A stretch of 64,000 nt of DNA from CBDCVA01 sp965222935 [NCBI: Candidatus Latescibacterota bacterium] (GCA_965222935.1 CBDCVA010000001.1:124001-188000); one strand, 5' to 3'; numbered from the stretch's first letter, positions 52,830-63,307 are shown. Numbers and translations are program-made. The notes: generated by a model not told the origin, from the sequence alone.

Positions 52830-54058
52830 TCATAGAGCGCGCCGCACGGCATCGAACGCCTCGCCGCACACGCTCAATGTGCGTTCCAGATCGGCGTCGG
52901 TGTGGGCTGCGCTCACAAACCAGTGGTGACGCGGATGGAGCAGCACCCCGCCTCGGGTGACCTCGGTGTAGAAGACCCTTCTGGCCTCTTCGGAGCGCTC
53001 TTCGGGTTGGTATCCGAACCTCAGGTCGGGCATGGGCGGCACACCGTGGCCCGGGCCTCCACGCGGGCGTCCTGGGCCAGCCCGTTGAGTCCGTCCAGAA
53101 GCCGCTGGCCTATGCGCCAGATATGGGGTATGACCTCGCCCTCCTTGAGCCTTTGGATGGTGGCCACGGCGGCGGCCATGGCGGGCGAATTGGTGTAGAA
53201 GGTAGACGACAGATGGGTGCGATCCAGAAAACACTGCATCACATCGGCTCGGCCGGCGAGCACCGAGATGCAATAGCCGTTGGAGATAGCCTTGCTGAAT
53301 GTCGCCAGGTCCGGGGTGATGCGATAGTACTCCTGGGCGCCTCCCAGCGCCATGCGGAACCCCGACCGCATCTCGTCCAGAATGAATAGCGCGCCATGAT
53401 GATGGGCCAGCGCCTTCGCGCCCTCCAGGAAGCCCGGCTGCGGCGCCTCCGCCTCGAGGGGCATCATGATGATGCAGGCCACTTGATCCTTGTTCCGGTT
53501 CAGGACGGCTTCCAAGGAGTCCAGATTGTTGTACTCGAAGGTGAGGATGTCATCCCGCACGTGGCGTGGGATCCCGGCGTCGTAAGGATTGCACCAGTCG
53601 TGCCAGCCGTTGTAGCCCCAGCGCACGACTTTGTCCCGCCGGGTCCAGATTCGCGCCAAGCGCACGGCGGCTGAAGTGGCATCTGAACCGGCCTTGAAGA
53701 AGTGTACCAACTCGGCGCACGGGATGATCTCCACCAGGAGCTGCGCCAAGGTGTTCTGGACGGGTCTCGTCATCGCGAAGGCGAAGCCCTGCCGGATCTC
53801 ACGAATGGCCGCCTCGTCAACCTCAGGGTCCCGATGGCCCAATACCACGATGCCGAGCCCCAGCATCCAGTCCAGGAACTTGTTGCCGTCCACATCCCAC
53901 AGGTAGGCCCCTTCCCCTCTGGAGACGAACAGGGGATACTCGCCCTCGATGAACAGTTCGGGGCGTTTGGACTGGGTCGTTCCGCCGGCATAGACCTTGC
54001 ACGCCTCGGCATAGAGGCGCTCCGATTGCACGAGGCTCAGCGGCGCGCGTTCGCTCAT
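52830..54058 (-). pseudogene. Class-III PLP aminotransferase (GSA-aminomutase-like), apparent frameshift near 53045
   Basis: ATG 54058 with AAGGAG upstream. The first frame carries YAGGTTQSKRPELFIEGEYP, VHFFKAGSDATSAAVRLARI, LFILDEMRSGFRM and the Schiff-base lysine in TFSKAISNGY, then ends at a stop after EARATVCRPCPT. The next frame supplies the expected C-terminus: GVPPMPDLRFGYQPEERSEE, then TRGGVLLHPRHHWFVSAAHT. One extra G where GG now stands (about 53044-53045, minus strand) would restore a single protein of ~410 aa. Either a real 1-base deletion or a sequence error. The substrate is unknown; relatives act on sugars or amino acids. Confidence 0.85.
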
Positions 54059-54155
54059 GGGGTTCTCCTTCGCGGAGTCCGCAGGGCTGGGTGGGGATGG
54101 GCCGTCCTTCACCTCAGGGCCGCAGGCATCTCGCCCGGCCCGGGCGGGAGATCGA

Positions 54156-55178
54156 TCAGTCGCCGGCGACCGGGACGGCTCGCCCCTCGCGGGCGGAGGC
54201 GAAGAGCGCATCGAGGACGCGCATGTTGCGGACCCCGTCTTCGGCGGGCGGTGCGAGCCCGGTGCTCTGGCGCAGGCAATCGCAGAAATGCAGGGTTTCG
54301 AGTTCACTTTGGTTGGCGCCGCCGATCCACTCGGTCAGCGTCGTGCCTTCGACCGAGATCGACAGGTGGGCGGCGGAGGTTCCGGGCCCGAAAGCGCGCA
54401 AGACCTGCAACGCTCCCTGGTCGCCGACGATTTCCACCTGCTCCCTCCTGACGGTATCGAAGCCACAATCGATCTGGCCGAATCGACCGTCGCCGAAATC
54501 GAGCGTCCCGACCGTTAGAGCGTCCACGCCGAAGCTCGGTAGGGTGCGCATCCGCGCGGACGCGAGGCCGGGCTCGGCGCCGAAAACGAAGCGGCAGGCG
54601 TTGACGGCGTAGCAGCCGATATCGTAGAGCGCGCCGCCGCCGAGCTCCGGGTCGAGACGGATGTTCGGCGGCGTGTGGTGTCCACCCGAGAAGCTGGCGC
54701 GCACCAGCATGGGCGCTCCGATGCATCCCTCCCGGATGAGGTGGTGGACGCGCATCCACTGGGGGTGATGGCGGTACATGAAGGCCTCCATCAGCAGGAC
54801 ACCGTGGGCCCCGCAGACTTCGCGCATGCGTTCCGCCTCCGCGCCGGTTAGCCCCACCGGCTTCTCGCACAGCACATGCTTTCCGGCCTCGGCCGCGCGG
54901 AGCGTCCACTCGAGATGCAGGCTGTTGGGCAGGGGGATGTACACCACCTCGACCTCATCGTCTTCGAGCACCTCCCGGTAGCTGCCATACGCCCGGGGGA
55001 TGCCAAGCGGTTCCGCGCATCGGCGCGCCGTCGGGAGATGGCGGCTCCCGATCGCTACGACGGTCTGCCCCGACGATCCCTGGATGGCGGGGATCACGCT
55101 GTTGAGGCCGATCCGCGCCGTGCTCAGGACGCCCCACCGGATGGTCCGTTCGGCCTCGGCCTGTACGTTTCTGCCCAT
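54156..55178 (-). CDS. Gfo/Idh/MocA-family NAD(P)-dependent oxidoreductase
   Basis: 340 aa. N-terminal Rossmann fold IRWGVLSTARIGLNSVIPAI, VVYIPLPNSLHLEWTLRAAE, the catalytic lysine motif HVLCEKPVGLTG, and the second-domain LGGGALYDIGCYAVNACRF. Members oxidise or reduce sugars, inositols and related compounds. It is first in a minus-strand set with the aminotransferase and YdjC genes, where it may supply the keto-sugar substrate of the aminotransferase. Confidence 0.9.
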   Translation of the reverse strand: MGRNVQAEAERTIRWGVLSTARIGLNSVIPAIQGSSGQTVVAIGSRHLPTARRCAEPLGIPRAYGSYREVLEDDEVEVVYIPLPNSLHLEWTLRAAEAGKHVLCEKPVGLTGAEAERMREVCGAHGVLLMEAFMYRHHPQWMRVHHLIREGCIGAPMLVRASFSGGHHTPPNIRLDPELGGGALYDIGCYAVNACRFVFGAEPGLASARMRTLPSFGVDALTVGTLDFGDGRFGQIDCGFDTVRREQVEIVGDQGALQVLRAFGPGTSAAHLSISVEGTTLTEWIGGANQSELETLHFCDCLRQSTGLAPPAEDGVRNMRVLDALFASAREGRAVPVAGD

Positions 55179-55500
55179 TGGATGGCTGCTGAGGCGCCGC
55201 CGTCGCCGACCTATCGCGCCTTGCGGACGCGGTTTGAGCGGCGACCGTTAAGCTTTGCGCTGGGATCGACTCTCAGGCGCACTCTCTATTCGATGAAATT
55301 CAAGGGTAGAAGACTTGATGGTTCTACCGCACTCCGATGTATGCATGGCGGCAAAGGTGGTGGGAATGAAGGACGCAAGCGAGGCCGTCAGCCCGAGAAG
55401 GGGACGAGAGCGACGGGTTTCGGCCAAGGGTTCTCATGGCCGCGGCCATCTTGCCTCCACCGCAAGGGCAGGGTGGCCACCTTAGCGCTCTGTCCGATCG
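55179..55500. other. 322-nt intergenic region with a palindrome, no gene supported
   Basis: It lies between the start of the Gfo/Idh gene and the end of the TonB receptor gene, both on the minus strand. It contains the perfect palindrome ATGGCCGCGGCCAT (55436-55449) and GGTGGCCACC just beyond (~55472-55481). There is no T-tract and no convincing ORF. One of these may help end the receptor transcript. Confidence 0.45.
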
Positions 55501-58098
55501 TTAAAGCTCAAACGTGTAGCTGTATTTCGCGTACCAGAACGTGCCGCCAAAACCAAACGGGCTGTACTCACCGAAGGGTCTGCCAACGATTTCACCCGGG
55601 TCACCGCCGTCTGCAACAGAGTAATTATCAGGCTCGACAGAGAGGAGATTTTGAACGCCAAGTGATACCGTCGATTGGGCAGCGAGTGAGAGGGTGGATT
55701 CGAGGTCGAGCAGGAATGAGCTACCGAAGACCTGGTGACCTATGGACCATTCATCCCAGTAATCGTAATAATGGACGCGCCCCAGTACATTCCAGTTCTG
55801 GGCCAGGGCTTGTGTCAGGGAGATATTCCAGCGGTGTCTGGGAAGGCCCTTCTCCAATAACGTGATGCGCGTTTCGTCGAGATGTTCAGGGTTGTATCGG
55901 GTGACTTCGGTGCCCGTGTAGTTATAGGCGAGGCTCAGTCCACCTGTGCCTACCGGAGTTGTGAGAACGACGTCGATGCCCTGGGTGTCGGTTTCAAAGT
56001 CGTTGGTGAAGAACCGGAATTCCTGCAGGTTTCCCGCCTCTTCTATGCCCGCGGCCAACAACAACTCAACCTGTTCGGGCGTAAGCTCCTGATCGCTGGA
56101 GGTAGCCATGCGATCTTCCACCGTGATATTGAAGTAGTCGATCGTCAGATTTAATGCGTCATTACTGACGACGGTACCCACGGTGAAGTTCTTTGACTTT
56201 TCAGGTTTGAGAGCCTCGCCGCCTACCTCTGCGGCTGCTGGATGGGTAGGAGGGATCGTGCCTTTGTTCACCAATATGAATCTGCCTTCTGAATCTTCGC
56301 CGAATTCAGTCGTTACGTTGAAGGTATTTTGCTGACCGGGGGTCGGCGCCCTGAAACCGGTGCTGTAACCGCCGCGCACTTTCAGTTCGTCGGTCAAACC
56401 ATAGTTGGTCGCCAGCTTGTAGTTGGTGGTTCCACCGAAATCATCGAAGTTTTCATGGCGCAGGGCGGCGGCAAGCAGCCAGTTGTCGAGCGGGGTGACA
56501 TCAGCTTCGATATAGGCGGCCTGGTTGGACCGATCCCATACGCCTGCGGTGAGATTGCTAAAGCCATTGAAGCCATTGGACCCTGAACTAAAGCCCTGGG
56601 AGGCCATAGAGCGATTTATTTTGAAAGACTCTTCTTGCCCCTGCACAACCTCGAATTGCTCCGTTCGATATTCAAGGCCCGCGGCGAGGAACACCTGCTC
56701 GTTCACCGGATAAGCAGCGTCAAGATTGAAATTGGTATCTGTCTGGATGTAGTCTCCGGGATCGAAAGACGTCGGCGTGTCGGGACCGAGAGAAGCGTTG
56801 ACGGTGTTGAAAATGAAGAAGTCGGATGCGTGACGTCCGTGATACGCACTTAGATCCAGGGTGAGCAGTTCCGCAAACGTTCTCTTCAGACCCACCAGAA
56901 GGCTCCGGTCTACCGTATCCGCGCCGAATCGGGGCGTGAAGCCACCGGGAAAGAGTTCCTGGAATGTGAATAGATTGGGGTCATCGAAAACCTGTTGCAA
57001 GGCAACGGGGTCCGGAACGTGGTCGGTGATGGTGACCACGGGAACTTCGGGTTTGTCGCCTTCCTTATCAATATCAAAACTCAGATCGCCGACCAGTAAC
57101 GTCTTGCCCTCGTCATTACTGAAGACGCCGGGGCGCGTATTGGGATTGCGGTAATAGAACCCGCCTTCCACTTGCTTGCTGGCGAAGTTGGCGTGGCCAT
57201 AGAGCTTGATGTCATTGTAGATGTCGGCGCCGTAGTTGGCGAAGAATTTCAGGTCGTCTCTAATGAAGGGTTGGCCCCAGATTTGCGCTGGATCGGCCAC
57301 ATGCGTATTCCCCGCGGCAACCAGAGCAGCGGCATCAACCCGCTGTATGGAGCGGATGGTCTCATCCGTATTGCCATACTCCAGGCTGAGATTGGCCCAG
57401 GCACTTCTACGGCCCAAACCGATATTGCCAGCGAGCGCATACGCGAGCCCATCGCCTTCCTGGAAAATGCCGGGTTTGATTTCAAGGGACCCTTTTTCGT
57501 GGCTGTCCTTGAGCTGGAAATTCAGCACGCCGGCAATGGCGTCAGACCCGTACTGTGCCGAGGCGCCGTCGCGCAGTACTTCCACCCGTTTCAAGGCGAT
57601 TGACGGAATGGCGGCTATGTCCGGACCCTGCGAACCATCGGCTATGCCGTTGCCCAGCCAGTAGATCACGGAAGCGCGGTGGCGGCGCTTGCCGTTGACG
57701 AGCACCAACGTGTGGTCGGGGGCCAGCCCCCGCATATTGGGAGGGCGGACGACCGTTGCCGCATCGCTGATGGGCTGAAGACTCACGTTGTAGGAGGGCA
57801 CGGCATCCCTCACCAGATCTTGTAGATCCTTGCCGCCCTGCTTGACGAGATCGCTGACTTGAACAACATCGATGGGTACTGCCGAATCGGCGACAGAACG
57901 CGGCTTGGCGCGGGAACCGAGCACGACCGTTTCCATCTCGATCACGTCCTGCGGCATGGGTGCGACAGACGTTGAATCCGCGCCTTCGGGGTGCTCAACC
58001 TCCTGCGACACGGCCACGGTCGCGACGCTCATGGAAAACAGCAACGCGATGCCTAGCGGAAGGAGGGAAAGTTTACGATCCGGATTCTTGGGGTTCAT
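55501..58098 (-). CDS. TonB-dependent outer-membrane receptor
   Basis: 865 aa from ATG 58098, with AGGAG 8 nt upstream. Signal peptide (LGIALLFSMSVATVAVSQ), a TonB-box-like IEMETVVLGSR, a plug domain (VVRPPNMRGLAPDHTLVLVN, VEVLRDGASAQYGSDAIAGV) and a beta-barrel with frequent aromatic girdles (YRTEQFEVVQ, YSTGFRAPTPGQQN), ending FWYAKYSYTFEL. It would import a siderophore, cobalamin, sugar polymer or similar ligand; the ligand is unknown. No SusD-like partner is adjacent. The gene is clearly less GC-rich than its neighbours, suggesting transfer. Confidence 0.9.
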   Translation of the reverse strand: MNPKNPDRKLSLLPLGIALLFSMSVATVAVSQEVEHPEGADSTSVAPMPQDVIEMETVVLGSRAKPRSVADSAVPIDVVQVSDLVKQGGKDLQDLVRDAVPSYNVSLQPISDAATVVRPPNMRGLAPDHTLVLVNGKRRHRASVIYWLGNGIADGSQGPDIAAIPSIALKRVEVLRDGASAQYGSDAIAGVLNFQLKDSHEKGSLEIKPGIFQEGDGLAYALAGNIGLGRRSAWANLSLEYGNTDETIRSIQRVDAAALVAAGNTHVADPAQIWGQPFIRDDLKFFANYGADIYNDIKLYGHANFASKQVEGGFYYRNPNTRPGVFSNDEGKTLLVGDLSFDIDKEGDKPEVPVVTITDHVPDPVALQQVFDDPNLFTFQELFPGGFTPRFGADTVDRSLLVGLKRTFAELLTLDLSAYHGRHASDFFIFNTVNASLGPDTPTSFDPGDYIQTDTNFNLDAAYPVNEQVFLAAGLEYRTEQFEVVQGQEESFKINRSMASQGFSSGSNGFNGFSNLTAGVWDRSNQAAYIEADVTPLDNWLLAAALRHENFDDFGGTTNYKLATNYGLTDELKVRGGYSTGFRAPTPGQQNTFNVTTEFGEDSEGRFILVNKGTIPPTHPAAAEVGGEALKPEKSKNFTVGTVVSNDALNLTIDYFNITVEDRMATSSDQELTPEQVELLLAAGIEEAGNLQEFRFFTNDFETDTQGIDVVLTTPVGTGGLSLAYNYTGTEVTRYNPEHLDETRITLLEKGLPRHRWNISLTQALAQNWNVLGRVHYYDYWDEWSIGHQVFGSSFLLDLESTLSLAAQSTVSLGVQNLLSVEPDNYSVADGGDPGEIVGRPFGEYSPFGFGGTFWYAKYSYTFEL

Positions 58099-58111
58099 CA
58101 GAAAACTCCTT

Positions 58112-58131
58112 ATAGCGCTTGATAGCGCTTG
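58112..58131. repeat. Tandem 10-bp direct repeat in the TonB-receptor leader
   Basis: ATAGCGCTTG occurs twice in direct succession just upstream of the receptor's ribosome site. Each unit contains the palindrome AGCGCT. It could be a regulatory site or simple slippage. Confidence 0.6.
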
Positions 58132-58146
58132 AGATGGGCCCATTCA

Positions 58147-58161
58147 TCACGTCGCACGTGA
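58147..58161. promoter_or_regulatory. Perfect inverted repeat upstream of the TonB receptor gene
   Basis: TCACGT-CGC-ACGTGA: 6-bp perfect arms around a 3-bp spacer, about 50 nt upstream of the receptor start codon. Position and symmetry fit a dimeric repressor or activator site. The cognate regulator is not in the window. Confidence 0.45.
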
Positions 58162-58312
58162 ACGCAGCGCCTACCAAGAAAACGATTTTTCCTTTCGGGG
58201 GCAAGGGCAAATGCGTCCGAAAAGTAGGCCGAGTCGATTCTCTTCAACTCGTGGTGCTTCCGGCGCGAGAAGCGGCTCCTTCAGGTTGGGACTGGCGGGT
58301 TCAGCCTTCACA

Positions 58313-58399
58313 TGGCGGAGGGCCAGGGATTCGAACCCTGAAGGGCTTGCGCCCGGCGGTTTTCAAGACCGCTGCCTTACCGGTTAGGTCTAGCCCTCC
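58313..58399 (-). tRNA. tRNA-Ser (TGA anticodon)
   Basis: Minus strand, 87 nt. Acceptor GGAGGGC/GCCCTCC, anticodon stem GCGGT/ACCGC with loop CTTGAAA (anticodon TGA), the long class-II variable arm GGGCGCAAGCCC, T-loop TTCGAAT, discriminator G and encoded CCA. It reads UCA codons. It lies just downstream of hemL on the same strand and may share its transcript. Confidence 0.95.
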
Positions 58400-58417
58400 A
58401 CTGGCCCCGATCCGGGC

Positions 58418-59713
58418 TTATGCCGAATCTCTCGTCGCCACGGCGCGCAGCGCCTCGCGCGCTGCCTCGATGCTCCGGTCGATATCGTCTTCGGTGTGCG
58501 CCAGCGAGACAAAATTCGCCTCGAACTGGGAGGGAGCAAAATAAACGCCGCCCTCGATCCCCTTCCAGAAGTACGAGGCGAACGCTCCGCCGTCGGGGGC
58601 CGAGGCCGATGCGAAATCGGTCACGGGGTCCGCCGTGAGAAACACGGTGAGCATCGAGCCGACGCGATTGATCACGACGGGGAGGCCCAGATCAGCGGCT
58701 GCTCCGGTGATCCCCTCGGCGAACCGCTCCGCCATGGCGTCGAGCTGTTCGTAGGCATCAGGCTCTCCCAGTGCTGTCAAGGTCGTGTGCCCTGCGGCCA
58801 TGGCGAGGGGATTGCCCGAGAGCGTCCCCGCTTGAAACACCTTACCGACCGGCAGCATCTCGGCCATCAGGTCCCTCCGGCCACCGAACGCCCCTACGGG
58901 TAAGCCGCCGCCGATGACCTTGCCGAGCGTCGTCAGGTCCGGCAGAATGCCGTAGAGCGCCTGGGCACCGCCAGGATCGACTCGGAAGCCCGTGATGACC
59001 TCGTCGAAGATCAGGATGGCGCCGTGGCGCGTCGTGAGTTCTCGAAGCGCCTCCAGAAAGCCCGGCTGCGGCGGAACCACGCCCATGTTGCCGGCGATGG
59101 GTTCGACGATCACGCCCGCGATCTCGTCTCCGCGCGCTGTGAACGCCGTCCGTAAGGCTTCGGCGTCATTGTAGGGTAGGATCAACGTGTCCTGCGCCGC
59201 TGCTCGGGTGACGCCGGGGCTATCGGGTGAGCCCAGTGTTGCGGCCGATGACCCCGCCCGAATCAGAAGCGCATCCACGTGGCCGTGGTAGCAGCCCTCG
59301 AACTTCACGATCAACTCACGTCCCGTCGCTCCGCGCGCCAGGCGGATGGCGCTCATCGTGGCCTCGGTCCCCGAGTTCACCATCCGCACTTGCTCGACGG
59401 ACGGCACCCTGTCGCAAATCAACTCGGCCATCTGCGCTTCGAGCGCGGTCGGTGCCCCGTAGCTGGTGCCCCGCCTGGCTGCGCTCTCGACGGCTTCGAT
59501 AACGCGCGGGTGCGCATGGCCGAGGATCAGCGGTCCCCAGGAGCAAACGTAGTCGATGTACTCGCGGCCTTCGACCGTCCGTATACGCGAGCCCTGTGCG
59601 GAGGCGATGAACAGTGGCGTCCCACCCACGGCCCCGAAAGCGCGGGCTGGGCTGTTGACCCCTCCGGGAATGACGCGCTGGGCGCGAGCGAAGAGTTCGC
59701 TCGAAGACGGCAT
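58418..59713 (-). CDS. hemL: Glutamate-1-semialdehyde 2,1-aminomutase
   Basis: 431 aa from ATG 59713 (TTG 59728 adds five residues). It makes 5-aminolevulinate for haem. Motifs: [69 protein letters not shown] and the PLP lysine in [18 protein letters not shown]. The GVNSPARAF and CYHGHVD segments separate true HemL from other class-III aminotransferases, including the frameshifted relative near 53 kb. Confidence 0.95.
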   Translation of the reverse strand: MPSSSELFARAQRVIPGGVNSPARAFGAVGGTPLFIASAQGSRIRTVEGREYIDYVCSWGPLILGHAHPRVIEAVESAARRGTSYGAPTALEAQMAELICDRVPSVEQVRMVNSGTEATMSAIRLARGATGRELIVKFEGCYHGHVDALLIRAGSSAATLGSPDSPGVTRAAAQDTLILPYNDAEALRTAFTARGDEIAGVIVEPIAGNMGVVPPQPGFLEALRELTTRHGAILIFDEVITGFRVDPGGAQALYGILPDLTTLGKVIGGGLPVGAFGGRRDLMAEMLPVGKVFQAGTLSGNPLAMAAGHTTLTALGEPDAYEQLDAMAERFAEGITGAAADLGLPVVINRVGSMLTVFLTADPVTDFASASAPDGGAFASYFWKGIEGGVYFAPSQFEANFVSLAHTEDDIDRSIEAAREALRAVATRDSA

Positions 59714-59814
59714 GGTGGGCGCGGGCAAGATAGGTGAGCTAGCCCGGCGGTGTCAAGGCGGCGCGGTCTACGAATCCGGCAACCCGCGGCGCTGCGATCC
59801 GTTCAAAGAATGGT

Positions 59815-60570
59815 ATGGGCGCCCCTGCTGTCACATGGAAGCTCTTTCGCCTATCGTTGATCTGGATGGGTGTGGTTCTCATGCTCGGCGCAAGCGGGGG
59901 TTCTACCGTGCGCCGGGAACCATCGGCCTTCGAGCGAGCGATGGCTCTGTACAGGCAGTGGGATTTCACCCACGCCCGCGCAGCCTTCGAGCAAGTTCCG
60001 CCCCTCGACGCCTCCTACATGGAAGCTCAAGCTCGGGCGCAAAGCGCGGCGATCAACCTTCGTCGCCGCGTCCGGGTCTTTGCGCGACCTCTGGAAACGC
60101 TCGGCTCCGTCGCATCCCGCGCACTGGGCGACCCCGCTTTCGCCTCCCGGCTCGCCACCTTCAACCATCTGTCGGCCGATACCGTTTTCGCCCGGGGCAC
60201 CCTCCTGTACATGCCCATCGTTGAGCGGCAACTCGCCTTGAGCCGGGCCCACATCCGCGACGGCCAGGATTTCGAGGCGCTCGACGAGCTTCAGTATGCC
60301 CGCGAAATCGATCCGAGCCATATAGAGCTTCTGGCCCTCACGCACGACACCGAGCGCCGCGTCAGCGATGCGGCTGCCGAGCGCTATAGCGCGGGGGATG
60401 TGGCCGGCGCCGTGGCGGTCTGGACGCGCATTCCCACCGGTCTTCGAAGCCCTCGGACCCAAAAGGCCCTGAATGCTGCCCGCACCGTGTTCCTGCACGA
60501 ACGGATCAAAGCGGCGAAATCTACGATGGAGGGCAGCGCCGGTCCAGCCGAACCCGAAGGGGAGGAGTAG
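59815..60570 (+). CDS. Membrane-anchored protein with LysM-like and TPR-like regions
   Basis: 251 aa from ATG 59815. An N-terminal hydrophobic segment (LFRLSLIWMGVVLMLGASGG) is a signal or anchor. A TPR-like pair (ALYRQWDFTHARAAFEQV) is followed by ETLGSVASRALGDPAFASRL and ATFNHLSADTVFARGTLLYM, the pattern of a degenerate LysM domain (ETLxxIAxxxxGDPxxxxxLAxxNxL ... PGTxLxIP), then more helical repeats. LysM binds peptidoglycan or chitin. Cell-envelope location is inferred; no named family. It is convergent with the metB-like gene, 6 nt away. Confidence 0.6.
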   Translation: MGAPAVTWKLFRLSLIWMGVVLMLGASGGSTVRREPSAFERAMALYRQWDFTHARAAFEQVPPLDASYMEAQARAQSAAINLRRRVRVFARPLETLGSVASRALGDPAFASRLATFNHLSADTVFARGTLLYMPIVERQLALSRAHIRDGQDFEALDELQYAREIDPSHIELLALTHDTERRVSDAAAERYSAGDVAGAVAVWTRIPTGLRSPRTQKALNAARTVFLHERIKAAKSTMEGSAGPAEPEGEE

Positions 60571-60576
60571 GTCCGG

Positions 60577-61827
60577 TTACTGGCCGTCGAGGGCGGCCGC
60601 GAGATCGGCGATGATGTCATCGGCGTCCTCGACGCCCAGCGAGAGCCGGATGAGCGAATCGGTGATGCCCAGCGCCGAACGCTCCTCGGAGGAGAGTTCG
60701 TAGTAAGACATCAGCGCCGGCTGCTCGATCAACGTCTCCACGCCCCCGAAGCTCGGGGCGATGGCCGGGATGCGCACCGCATCGACAAAGCGGCTGCCCG
60801 CCTCCAGGTCACCATCGATTTCGAAACTCACCACACCGCCGAAGCCCCGCATCTGCGCGCGGGCGACCTGGTGGTGCGGGTGACTGGGCAGGCCGGGGTA
60901 ATGAACGCGCCTGACCCTCTTTTGACCCTCCAGCCACTCGGCGACGCGCATCCCTGTGGCGTTCTGCCGCTCGATGCGTAGCGGGAAAGTCTTGAGGCCT
61001 CGGATGAGGAGGTACGCGCTATGCGGATCGGCCACGCCGCCCAGGATCGCCTGCACGTCACGGATGGCCCCGACCAGATCCGGACCCCCCAAGACGGCCC
61101 CTGCGAGCAGATCGTTATGGCCGCCGAGGTACTTCGTCGCCGCGTGCACCACCAAGTCAGCTCCGAGTTCGAGCGGTCTCTGGTTGTAAGGCGTCGCAAA
61201 GGTGCTGTCGATGATGACCTTCAGCCCGTTGGCCCTGGCGATCTCGACCAGCCTTTTCAGGTCGAGTACGTGCAGATAGGGGTTGGTGGGGGATTCGGAG
61301 ACGATGACGCGCGTGTTGGGTCCGATGGCGGCCTCCAGCGCGGCGTAGTCGCAGGTGTCCACGGTCGCGACAGCGATGCCGAACTTGGGCAGGATCGTGC
61401 TGCAGAACTGGCGCGTGCGCCTGTAGCAGTCGTGGGTCATGACGACGTGGTGGCCGCGCGAAAGGATTGCCAGAAGAGCCGTCGTTATCGCGGCCATGCC
61501 CGATCCGAACAGGAGCCCCTCCTGCGCACCTTCCAGGGCGGCCAGCTTGCGTTCGGCCGCGCGGCAGGTTGGGTTGCCGTAGCGCCCGTACTCGTAGCGC
61601 TCGACCTCTCCCTCCATGTAGGCGCAGAGCTCGCGCGTCTCCCTGAAGGTGTAGGTGGATGTCTGGTAGATTGGGGTGGTCAGTGCGTCCTCGGGCTTGA
61701 CCCGGTCCTCGCCAGCGTGGACCGCCACCGTTGAAATGCCCGGGGAGCGCTCATGGGAGCTCCCGTCTCGGGAGGTCCGAGCCTTGGGTTGCGCTGGTGA
61801 AGTGGACGAACCGGTCCGTTCAGTCAT
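60577..61827 (-). CDS. metB: Trans-sulfuration PLP enzyme (cystathionine gamma-synthase/lyase-like)
   Basis: 416 aa from ATG 61827, which overlaps the thrC stop by 8 nt; a 23-residue longer frame is a shadow. Cys/Met metabolism PLP family: [62 protein letters not shown], the cofactor Asp in [20 protein letters not shown] and the Schiff-base lysine in [12 protein letters not shown]. Cystathionine gamma-synthase, gamma-lyase and O-acylhomoserine sulfhydrylase cannot be separated by eye. Coupling to threonine synthase puts it at the homoserine branch point. Confidence 0.85.
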   Translation of the reverse strand: MTERTGSSTSPAQPKARTSRDGSSHERSPGISTVAVHAGEDRVKPEDALTTPIYQTSTYTFRETRELCAYMEGEVERYEYGRYGNPTCRAAERKLAALEGAQEGLLFGSGMAAITTALLAILSRGHHVVMTHDCYRRTRQFCSTILPKFGIAVATVDTCDYAALEAAIGPNTRVIVSESPTNPYLHVLDLKRLVEIARANGLKVIIDSTFATPYNQRPLELGADLVVHAATKYLGGHNDLLAGAVLGGPDLVGAIRDVQAILGGVADPHSAYLLIRGLKTFPLRIERQNATGMRVAEWLEGQKRVRRVHYPGLPSHPHHQVARAQMRGFGGVVSFEIDGDLEAGSRFVDAVRIPAIAPSFGGVETLIEQPALMSYYELSSEERSALGITDSLIRLSLGVEDADDIIADLAAALDGQ

Positions 61828-63217
61828 AGTCAGCGATGCGCTCGCGCAGCACGTCCTGTACTGTGCCGAAGTCGGGCGGCAAGGATACCGGCTCATTGCG
61901 GTAGCGGGCTGCCACCTCCGGCAGACGATTCTGGTGGTACTGCTGCTTAAAGTCGGTGAACTTTAGCCCGTGCGCAGTGGAGATGACGATCACCCGATGG
62001 TGCCTCCGGATCACTCCGCGATCCACGAGCTTGATCAGAGCGGCCAAAGCCACACCCGTGTGCGGGCAGTTGTACATGCCGGTCAGGTCCGCACGATGGG
62101 TGGCATTGGCCAACTCATCTTCGGTCACCTCCTCGACGATGCCGTCGAAAGTCATTAGGGTGCGGATCGCCTTCTGAGCGCTGACCGGGTTGCCGATCTG
62201 GATCGCGGAGGCGGCGGTCTTCTGCGCGACCTTCGGGGTGAACGTGCGAAAGTCCTTCAAGTAGCTCTTGTAAAGTGGGTTAGCTTTCTCCGCCTGGACG
62301 CAGACGATCCGGGGCAGCCGGTCGATCAGCCCCAGATCCCGCATCATCAGAAACCCGTTGCCCAGCGCGCTCACGTTGCCGAGGTTGCCGCCGGGGATAA
62401 TGATAAAGTCGGGCACCTCCCAGCCGAACTGCTGGACGATCTCGATGGAGACGGTCTTCTGGCCCTCGATCCGCAGGGAGTTGAACGAATTCGCCAGGTA
62501 GATGCGGTTGTCGGAGGTGACTTCCTGCACAAGCTTCATGCAGCCGTCGAAGTCGGTGGCCAGCGACAGCACTAGCGCGCCGTTGGCGATGGGCTGTACG
62601 AGCTGGTCAATGGACACCCTGTTCCGCGGCAAGAACACGATGGCCGGGATGCCAGCGGCGGCACAATAAGCAGCGAGCGCCGCTGACGTATCTCCGCTCG
62701 ACGCACATGCGACAGCCTGAATCTTTTGGCCCTGGGCGATCATCTGCTTGACGACCGAGACCAGGACGGTCATCCCCAGGTCCTTGAAGGACCCTGTGTG
62801 GCTATTGCCGCACTGCTTGACCCAGAGGTCGTCTAGGCCCAGTTCCTTCCCGAAACGATCGGCCCAGAAGAGGTTGGTTCCTCCCTCGTACATGGAGACG
62901 ACGTTTTTGTTCTCCACGATTGGGCAAACCCACTCCTTTTTGCCCCACACCGCACTCCCGTAAGGCCACGCGCTCCGCCTGTACCGATGGCTGAAGAGCG
63001 CCTTCCATTCACCAGGGCTTCGGTCCCTTAGCCGGTCAAGATCGTGGGCTACCTCCAGCAGACCACCGCAGATCGGGCAACGGTAGATGATCGAATCGAG
63101 AGGGTACTCCCCTTCGCATCCTGAGAAACACCGGAACCAGACGCGGTACCGCGCTTTCTCCGCCTCTTCAAGGGTGGCGCGGTCTGCGCGCTGATGGGAG
63201 CCAGGCTCGGTCGTCAT
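61820..63217 (-). CDS. thrC: Threonine synthase
   Basis: 465 aa from ATG 63217 (GTG 63238 is an alternative). A zinc-ribbon-like N-terminus with [20 protein letters not shown] and PICGG is followed by a fold-type II PLP core: lysine in [17 protein letters not shown], cofactor loop [36 protein letters not shown]. It converts O-phosphohomoserine to threonine. Its coupling to the metB-like gene suggests joint control of the Thr/Met branches. Confidence 0.94.
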   Translation of the reverse strand: MTTEPGSHQRADRATLEEAEKARYRVWFRCFSGCEGEYPLDSIIYRCPICGGLLEVAHDLDRLRDRSPGEWKALFSHRYRRSAWPYGSAVWGKKEWVCPIVENKNVVSMYEGGTNLFWADRFGKELGLDDLWVKQCGNSHTGSFKDLGMTVLVSVVKQMIAQGQKIQAVACASSGDTSAALAAYCAAAGIPAIVFLPRNRVSIDQLVQPIANGALVLSLATDFDGCMKLVQEVTSDNRIYLANSFNSLRIEGQKTVSIEIVQQFGWEVPDFIIIPGGNLGNVSALGNGFLMMRDLGLIDRLPRIVCVQAEKANPLYKSYLKDFRTFTPKVAQKTAASAIQIGNPVSAQKAIRTLMTFDGIVEEVTEDELANATHRADLTGMYNCPHTGVALAALIKLVDRGVIRRHHRVIVISTAHGLKFTDFKQQYHQNRLPEVAARYRNEPVSLPPDFGTVQDVLRERIADYD

Positions 63218-63307
63218 AGCCGCAGGGCCTTCATCCACGAGGTGTTGCTCTCGGAGCGCTCCAATTCAATGCCTTCGCATCGGCGCAACAGGGGATGTGG
63301 CCTCGAG

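Noticed and set aside
58313-58399. tRNA-Ser as the attachment site of a mobile element carrying the TonB receptor
   Set aside because: No copy of the tRNA 3' end was found on the far side of the receptor gene and no integrase is present.
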